The position numbers and the translations under genes are program-made. 28,936 nt of DNA from Ectocarpus siliculosus (lineage: Eukaryota; Sar; Phaeophyceae; Ectocarpales; Ectocarpaceae): positions 3,155,149-3,184,084 of the forward strand of contig FN649733.1 in the NCBI GenBank assembly GCA_000310025.1, read 5' to 3'. Every line of letters starts with the position of its first letter. Positions within the stretch are counted from its first letter, which is position 1. Under the pieces are notes generated by a model that was given only the letters and a program-made list of their open reading frames with translations, ran no database searches and was not told the DNA's origin. Below, piece after piece: positions 11,291 to 25,051 of the stretch.

Positions 11291-12222
11291 TAGTGAACGC
11301 ATGCTCGAGCAACCAACCAGGACGGGATCAACCTCGATCGATCAACCGCGTAGATGTGAAGCTGTTGCTGGTGCATCACCTGCTGCTGCTGTGTTTTCAT
11401 TAACGCAAGGGCTTTGTACGCTCTCTTCGAAGCATGAGCGCTGATGATGCAACTCCCCCCTAACACAAGACAGGACAGGAGATACCTAAAATCCGTCCCC
11501 TTTGTGAGCTGACAAAAAAAACGAAGAAAAAAACACCAGAAAATATTCAAAACACTACCAGCACCAGCGCTAAACCCAAACCAAAAGTTGTCGCAAAAGA
11601 AAAAACCATCGCCGGCGAACAGGATGTTCCCAAACGAGCCAGCAAGAGTAATCAACAGGGCCTCTTGGGGGGGGGGGGGGGGGGCTCCTTTTAACACAAA
11701 AAAAAAANNNNNNNNNNNNNNNNNNNNNNNNNNNNNNNNNNNNNNNNNNNNNNNNNNNNNNNNNNNNNNNNNNNNNNNNNNNNNNNNNNNNNNNNNNNNN
11801 NNNNNNNTAGTAAACCCATCCTGGACCACCCACCCGGGAGGGGTTCACCCTGGTTGGTTCACCCGGGTAAATGGAAAGCTGTGGTGGGGCCTCCCCCGGC
11901 GGTGGTTGTTTTTTAATAAACCAAGGGGTTTTTTCCCTTTTTTTGAAAGCAGGGGCGGGGAGGAGCAAACTCCCCCTTACCCCAAGCCGGGCCGGGGGAT
12001 CCTAAAATCCCTTCCCTTTTGGGGGGGGAAAAAAAAAAGGAAAAAAAAACCCCCAAAAAATTTTAAAACCCTTCCCGCCCCCGGCGTAAACCCCAACCAA
12101 AAAGTTTTCCAAAAAAAAAAACCCTTCCCGGGGGACCGGGATTTTCCCAACCGACCCACCAGGAGTAATCAACGGGCCTTTTGGGGGGGGGGGGGGGGGG
12201 CTACATTTAAACACAGAATAAA
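11291..12222. other. Assembly artefact: one locus represented twice around the gap
   Basis: Bases 11291-11707 and 11808-12222 align along their whole length at an offset of about 516-517. The right copy has blurred homopolymers and many substitutions, typical of a poor read end. The left copy deteriorates only after its poly-G tract (11667-11684), where the right copy becomes clean (poly-G 12183-12200, then CTACATTTAA). The two contig ends therefore overlap, and about 516 bases here are probably surplus. Open frames crossing this stretch should not be trusted. Confidence 0.85.
11708..11807. other. Assembly gap, 100 N
   Basis: Exactly 100 Ns, the usual placeholder for a gap of unknown size. 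The flanking duplication implies that the true gap is zero or negative. Confidence 0.99.
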
Positions 12223-13879
12223 ATATCGTCTGCCATCTGCCGCCATCATAACATCGACAGTGTGCGTGTGAAAAGAACCAGACCATCATCTACTTCGACC
12301 AAAAAATCAACGCTTGCTGCATGTTCTGCGCTCTCTACCAGACCAGACTTGGCAGGGCCGCATATCCTGTGGCCAATCATACCCATCTCATCCGTCATTC
12401 CCGGAAGACTACGAAGGGAAATGAAAAAGCTGCATGACAGAGGCATTTTCGGCGTGTTTGGCCAAAACGTCCGCAGCAGTATTCCTGGCTCTACGCCCAG
12501 CGCCGTTTTTTCTTCTCTACCGCGCGTGCGCGAAGCGTGGTCAAACTACAAAGCCAACGCCTGCTACCTGTACCTCAACGCGCCCGCTTCCACTTTTGAG
12601 TTCATCCCGTCCCACCGACAGAGCGTCCCGTGCAGGCACCCGGAAACGACACGTCCCACGGGACGGTTCGACCGGACACAGCTACATCGACGCGTGTAGC
12701 CCCTACCCTGACCTCCTAGTCTCTCATTCAACTTTTAACCGGCCGGGAACGTTTAGCCTTTGTTCCCTTGGTGCTCTCGAGACTGGCCCCGCCGTTACCA
12801 CGGCACGGACGCTTTTGAGTCTTCCCGGTCTTTCCTGTGCTGCACCAATAAACAACCCTACCCGCCCCCGTCTCTCTCTCTCTCCGCCACGCTCGCTGAA
12901 ACGACAAACCAGAACGTTGCCGTTCGAGGAAAACCGGATGTCAAAGAGGGGAGCAGACATACCAGTAAACATAAAAAACTAGGAAAGCGGACATACGCTG
13001 CTGCTGTACTCCTGCGACAATGCACACACCAAAAACGACCCTCCCTCTCGTCCAATCCCCTTTCCCATCTGATGATGTGAACTACGTAGCAGCGGCGACC
13101 AGATTGTCGCGCTTGCTGCGCCACCCGCACAGTACGTCGGAGGGACAAGAGCGTCAACCAACGGAGGAGGCCTTGCTGCCACCCCCCGTACCCCCGCCCC
13201 AACTTGGCGCCACTCCCCAAAAACCGATCGTGAGTTTTCTGCGGCCAAGCGAATCGGCTCTTCTTTGTTGACAAAAAGAGCACATCCTCTCTTCGTTTTC
13301 GCACCTGGGCGAGAAGCTGAAAACAAAACACCCAAAGGACGGTATTTCAACTCAACCCACAATGGAGTATGTTTGAGAGATCGGGAAGGTCAAGATTGAA
13401 CACGCGCACTTAAAGAAAAACACGCGGAACATGTTTCCGAATAAAATGGGACAAGGGACGGGTCGTAACCGCGCGAGAACACAAAAAACAAATCTCGCCT
13501 GCTCCATGGCCTCTCTCCCGCTTTGAAGAGACCAAACAGCGCCAAAACGCAACTGTACATGACAAGATGGAAAACACCGTACGAAAGCAGTAACGCCTTC
13601 TCCACGCCGAGAAACCCTGCAAGACTACGTGGACAACGCGTAGTCCATCTTTCCAGCTCTTCCCCCCATACCCTACCCCAGGCCGCCTACCCTAACCTAC
13701 CCCAACTGCTGTATAGGGTAAGGGGGGCCCCCGTTTGCCGCAGCCTCTGTTAATACGCCGCGCGAGTAGGAGGAGCGGGTCTGACAATGGAACACACGAC
13801 GACGAAAGCTAACCCTCAAAAACTGGCGAGGCGAGTTAACTCGGCCAAAGAAAGAACGTACCACGGACGCACTCGCGCG
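12223..13879. other. Intergenic region with the Rac 3' flank
   Basis: The right-hand part should include the 3' UTR of the minus-strand Rac gene. Overlapping open frames occur on both strands (such as 12434-12982), but none shows a protein motif or splice support. Bases 13660-13735 contain degenerate CCCTA-type and GGGTAAGGGG tracts. Confidence 0.45.
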
Positions 13880-20150
<6,271 letters not shown>

Positions 20151-23100
20151 ATGAGGAGCGCGTCAGCTTTGTTCTTCGCGGCGCTGGGGGGGGCAGGATT
20201 CTCTATCGGCGGTGCGGAGGCCGCAGGAGGGTTTTTCGCTTCCTCTTCGCCGGCCGGCGGGGCGGCGGCGGCGCGACCAAGAGGAGGCTTCTTGCCCGGA
20301 TGGGGGCTTCCTCGTCACGAGAGCGTCCTCGATAGGGTGAGTTGTTGATCCCCGCAATGATCAGGCTGTCGTCGTTTGTTGGCGCAGCAGCGGTGTAGGT
20401 GGTGGTTGGGAGTTTGCCGTTCTTGTCGTGGTGTGCTGCTGCAGTGAAAAGTAGGTTGTGTCGGTGATGTTGGAGTCGGTCGTGGTAACACCGGCCGTGG
20501 CGAGGAATTCTTTCGCTGGCTTTTTTGCATTTTGGCGGGAGGGGGAGGATTGTGTTCCAGAAGGGGAACGGCAGAGATGCGTGGGGCTACACTGAAGGAT
20601 GGCCGCCCTCGCAAACCAGCATTGTTGCATCGCTGCATACGGGGTAGTGGCGTCACCTGGTCTGTTTCATTCAAAAAACAACGTTTGAGCGTGTACATAT
20701 GCATACAACCCATAGCACACGTGTCGGCCTGACGCTGGTGCACTGCAGCTGAACCAGACCCTACAGCAGTAGCTGCTTCTTCCAGCTAAATAGTGTCGTC
20801 TCATTCCCCGTTGAGAGGAGGAGCAAGCACTAGCACGCGTCACACACAGAGCACTTGGTTGACCTAAAATCTCGTGTAAATGGGCATGTGAGATCTTCAC
20901 TCGTGAGGCCACGTGCAACACATTTAGGCCACGCGCACGTTATGGTTTGTCGTTCTTCATATGCATTCTGCTGTGTGACACCCACGCACGGAAATTGATG
21001 ATTGCCCAGCCCATGTATACCGCTTTAACATTGTACAATGATCCCAAGGGTTTGGGCGGTTTACCTCCACGCCGAACAAGCGAGTTGAGACACATTCCAC
21101 ATTGGTACCATTTTGAGTGGGTTTTAACGTTTTAACATTGGACACAAAAAAACATACACCGCTATGTTGTCGATTAGCGAGGAAGGCTACAACAAGGTTT
21201 GCCCATTCTACGTTGAGAGATTTTGTTCTTCAGCATTATTGTTCATGTGCTTCTGCCAGGCACGCTCTGAGCGGTCGCTCTATCCCCGAGTTCGCCATCG
21301 GCCGTTGTCCAGACTAATTGATCGAAGTAATATCCATCATGGATCAACATATATTAGTGTAGATAACGCATCCAACACTTCGGGAACCGCAACACCATGT
21401 TTATGTACCCAACGTCCGGTTTTGATCGGTATCTGCAGCAGCTGGGGCGAGAATATGGAAAACACGTGGTTGATGGATGTTGCGGCGACTATATACGATG
21501 CATATCTTACCTGTGGTTGACAGTTAGCACTGCGGACTTTTCTCGTTGGATGCTACCAACTGCTGGTGTGGGAAAGACACTTGGCGAGTGATGCCTCGGT
21601 GTTTGTTGCACAAGCTGATGTGATTCAGGTGCACTTATGCGCGTGCCACTCGGCCGTGTTGTTGCGGCCGGACTTCGCAGCCCTCTCATCCCAGTGCTTC
21701 TGTATTCATACGAATCTCGTGCGCATGCACACAAACCGACACAGCAGGATTGACACTGCTCTCCTCCAAGCAAGCAATACTCGCTGCTGCTGTATCGAAC
21801 CGAAAGAGGTTCGCGTCAGCGGACCGACAAGCGCGCTCGGCACGCATGGGAATGGATTACTATTGCTCGACGGCTGTCACCACCCGTGGGCACGTACTAT
21901 AGTAGCTGCCTGTGGAAGTGAGCAGTAATTTCATTTGGGCTATTGTAAAGACAACTGTTACCTGGGAGGGTTCCAAAAACATGACGTGTTTGCGCAACGG
22001 GTGCGTCCGCCACAACTGTAACTCGTGGAGTAGTTCGACAGCAGTACTTGTGGGGAGGTTGGTGAGAGGTCCGGTCTAGTACATGTACGTTCGCCCTCTC
22101 GCCTTGCTGCTCAAGCACTCCTGCCATCAGTTCGGAGCAGCAGCAGACGGGGATCAATCGTCGCTCTTTTTTTGTAGCTGCGGGAGCGTTTGTTGGAAGC
22201 GTTGAAGATGTTAGCGTAGTGGCACAGAGGCCCTGGAAGACCGGACCCATGATGGTGTGATATCTTGGGGCCGGACTGCTGTACATACACAGACAAGATA
22301 GACAACCAGTTGGTTGCCGGGAAAGCACAGCGGCACGGAAGCTCCTTCCGCGCGGCCTCTCGCGCCCGCCCCTCGCCTCCTTAGTTACCGGTGTCAAGGT
22401 GTCGAGTACTGCCACAGCAGTCTGGCACCACACTGCGGCGAATTAAGAGAGAAATAGTTGGGCGGTGTTGTCTTGCATCTACCAGCAGCCAGCAAGTGTT
22501 TTTGTGCGGCTTCTCGAATGGTGTTCTACCCGAATGCCGTCGGGGCGGGGGTACTGCTTGTCGAATGGGCGAGCGAAATCGGCGCTTGAGTGTTTTCAAG
22601 ATTAAGTCATTCAAGATGAAGTCACACCATCTGCGGGAAAAGTACCGAGGGTTGGTGGTGGTCTGTCTTTCGGCGCCCCGGCTGCAGTTTTGTGGCAAGG
22701 TCATGGACAACGATAGCTGTGGCTTAAAAAAGAACTCGCAAACATCGCTGGCTCTCATTTGCCCGCGTTTGCCCGACCGCCGCTCCTTCTCTTTTTTCCC
22801 TTTCCTGGGTGTATTTGCACACCTCCCAATAAACAGGTGGTGCGGCTGCGAGGGGGAATGCAGCTTTTCGTCAAGACGCTTACGGGGAAAACGGTTACCG
22901 TGGACGTTGAGCCCGGAGATTCTATCGAGACGCTCAAGCACAAGATTCAGGAGAAGGAGGTGGGTCATTGGGCGATATGTAGGTACCTTACCTCCCTAAT
23001 TCGTTTTGCGGACGTTTGTCTGTCACACCGCCGTCACGAGTGTAAAAGGCGACGTTAACGGGCCTGAACCAATCTTGCTGGACGTAGTTCTTGACCCCTG

Positions 23101-24037
23101 AGTTACAGCGACAGAATGGCGTTGTGATCCGCTGACACATGGATTTGGGGAAAGGTCTCGATGAGGTTGTTCGTAGGCAACGTTAGTTTAGCTCGAGCAC
23201 GCCCCACCGCCCATCCATATGGAACTTTCGGGCTAGGATCGTGATGAGAGGGAGTGGTGCACGCCGTGACTCGTACAGTACGGTACATTCGTAAGTTTCT
23301 GTCTGTTGCGATTTGATCAAGCTAAAGCTGAGGAATTTTATTTGGTGCGGGGGATATCGGCGAGCTGCGGCCTTGCTGCCGTGCGTGTAGGGGTGTTTTA
23401 TCGACTGCCTAGAAGAATTACTGCAGATTTGAAGCCAGCTTGGTTGTATGCATAGTATGAGCCTCGTGCTCTTTCTCAACTCAGTCCGTGGAGCCCGCGT
23501 TGCTTGCCGATCAAATGCACGAAATCTTTGAGGCAAGTTGGCGACCTATTTGCGTAGAAGGGTTGCTACTACACTGCGTGTTTGTAGACGTGAACGATTG
23601 TTGTCTCTACACCATAGACGGAGGCGACATGCATCGGTTTAAAACCTCTTCAGAGTCCCCTGTTCATTCGATCACCAAGTATCCCCAAATCGATGCTCTG
23701 TACAGCGTATTCACTTTCTGATTTCTCTTGCCCCTCCTTTTTCGTCTTGCTTCAATGTTGCTGCTGGCTTCCCGTAACCCCTGCAAACATGCCACCGACA
23801 ACGACACAGGGCATCCCGGCGGAACAGCAGCGCATCATCTTCGGCGGGAAGCAGCTGAGCGGGGCGGACAAGCAGCTCAGCGACTTCGAGCTCGAGGAGG
23901 GAAACACGTTGCACCTTGTGCTGCGCCTGAGGGGGGGACCGGAAGACGACGTCCCCTCCCCGTGGCGTTCTGGCTCCAGCGAGGAACGGCGAGGGCTGGG
24001 ATGGTTCGGCTGGAGGACCACGACTGCTGAGGCGTAA
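20151..24037 (+). CDS. Ubiquitin-like protein with a probable bipartite plastid/periplastidal targeting leader (PUBL-like)
   Basis: Three exons are inferred: 20151-20336, 22837-22959, 23810-24037, all phase 0 and GT-AG, giving 178 residues. Exon 1 (62 residues) begins [18 protein letters not shown], a clear signal peptide likely cut near GGAEA, then a Gly/Ala/Ser/Arg-rich acid-poor segment like a transit peptide. Exon 2 supplies VVRLRGG and then Met1 of a ubiquitin fold: [26 protein letters not shown]. Exon 3 continues [11 protein letters not shown] through [10 protein letters not shown]. Equivalents of Lys6, 11, 27, 29, 33 and 48 and the Ile44 patch are present; Lys63 is Glu, and one residue is inserted after Lys48. 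A 32-residue tail follows Gly-Gly and would need removal before conjugation. In algae with red secondary plastids, a plastid ubiquitin-like protein acts in the SELMA import machinery; the leader fits that role. The ubiquitin fold is certain. The join from exon 1 across 2.5 kb is inferred. Confidence 0.78.
20337..22836. other. Inferred intron 1 of the ubiquitin-like gene
   Basis: Intron of 2,500 bases, with a GTGAGT donor at 20337 and an AACAG acceptor after a long pyrimidine tract at 22836. The open frame at 22391-22999 (plus) and its antisense counterpart are long, but neither has a convincing motif. Extra phase-0 exons inside this interval cannot be excluded. Confidence 0.55.
22960..23809. 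other. Intron 2 of the ubiquitin-like gene
   Basis: Intron of 850 bases with a GTGGGT donor and an ACACAG acceptor, between the Glu34 and Gly35 codons of the ubiquitin fold. The open frame at 23488-23721 has no recognisable motif. Confidence 0.85.
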
Positions 24038-24550
24038 ACATTTTTCTCAGTCTTGTTCGGTTGTCCTCGTACTTGCGTCGGCGGGTGCTGCGCGCTTTTT
24101 GGTGTGTGTGTGTTGTGGGGGGCGGGGAGAGTGCATATTGGGTCGATTTGATGCGTAGATGGTAGAGCCGGGAGGTGGGGGGGGGGCGGGATAGAGAGTG
24201 GACACAAGGATTTCTTTTTTTGTGGTCGTTTTTTTCTTTCTTGTCCCTCTCGTGGAAGGATGTGTGTCACAATTTTGTTGTAGTTTGCCTGCTAGAGAGA
24301 GTCAGCAAGCTTTACCTTCTTGATTAAACTCTTACCCTCGCCAGAGAAAGTGCTCCATCACTAGCAACCTGATGTTGGCCTGCTGGAACCATGAAACAAA
24401 CAAGATAGCCCATGTTCGCACGTCTTTCGTTCACTCGAAGCATCTTGCATGCTCTTCTTGGAGAGAGATTCCTAGACCACCTGTGGAGTAGATTGTCGTC
24501 GACAGCGCCTCGTTGAGACATGGGTCCTTGTGACGTCGTGACGTCCACAG
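24038..24550. other. 3' flank of the ubiquitin-like gene
   Basis: G/T-rich sequence, probably 3' UTR at first, with a poly-G tract near 24178-24187 and T-runs near 24214-24239. No gene is seen. Confidence 0.5.
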
Positions 24551-24738
24551 CAGGGATCGAGTACCTCCGGGCGGACTACCGTGTTCACTGCACGGATGCC
24601 AAACACGAGGCCTTTCAGGTGTACGCAGGGTTCATGATCTTCGTTTACCCGCTGGGCATCCCCCTGTTGTACGCCGGCCTTCTGTTTCAACGTCGCGACG
24701 TATTGGCGCCAAACATGAGAAGCACAGAGGAGGCCTGA
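24551..24738 (+). pseudogene. Orphan exon of a multi-pass membrane protein (stramenopile-type)
   Basis: After a TCCACAG acceptor-like site the frame reads GIEYLRADYRVHC, then AFQVYAGFMIFVYPLGIPLLYAG, then LLFQRRDVL, ending at TGA 24736-24738. The hydrophobic core with YP.GIP.LY is a plausible membrane helix. From family knowledge it resembles the ADY..C / YA..M...YP.GIP..Y segment found in very large membrane proteins of stramenopiles. No partner exon is visible in the 500 bases before it (after the ubiquitin-like stop) or the 300 bases after it (before the next gene). It is therefore probably a relic or transposed fragment, or a nested exon of a gene not otherwise visible. Family assignment is from memory of the pattern. 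Confidence 0.45.
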
Positions 24739-25051
24739 CGTAAAACATGAACCGACTTCGCTGGTGTATTAATAGCATTCCCTTGTGGTCCGAGGTGTTT
24801 CTAGTCCCCCGTGGGGAGGCAAGAGGACCCCAACAATATTTCACGACGCAGGACCTCCCAGCAGCGTTAGGCAGGCAAAAAAACACGAAGGGGGTTCCGC
24901 AAGTTCAATCACACACGCGCAGCCCTGGGTGAACAGACGACCCCGCACACAGGGACGCGTGGATCACTTGTGTGTCTGTCTTGTGTTGGCACACGGCGCA
25001 ATTGCACACAACCGCGGGCCTGTGTGTGCTGGCCACAGGGCTGTGGGTTCC

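Noticed and set aside
11570-12271. Open frames spanning the N gap on both strands
   Set aside because: They run through Ns and through the degraded duplicate read; the frames are artefacts.
12434-12982. 182-codon plus-strand open frame
   Set aside because: Composition is Ser/Thr/Pro/Arg-rich without any domain, with overlapping open frames on the other strand and no start or splice context.
13660-13735. Telomere-like CCCTA/CCTACCC tracts, and TTAGGG near 10931
   Set aside because: Too short and irregular for an interstitial telomere array.
22391-22760. Frame with SUMO/ubiquitin-like spacing ([10 protein letters not shown] ... REKY ... [13 protein letters not shown]) just upstream of the ubiquitin exon
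   Set aside because: The match is only a handful of residues. It differs in frame from the ubiquitin exon, the region lacks a Gly-Gly end, and joining it would need introns too short for this genome. The opposite strand is open over the same interval, so the long frame may be chance.
22381-22968. 195-codon open frame on the minus strand
   Set aside because: Its start lies antisense to the ubiquitin exon and it has no recognisable motif or splice support.
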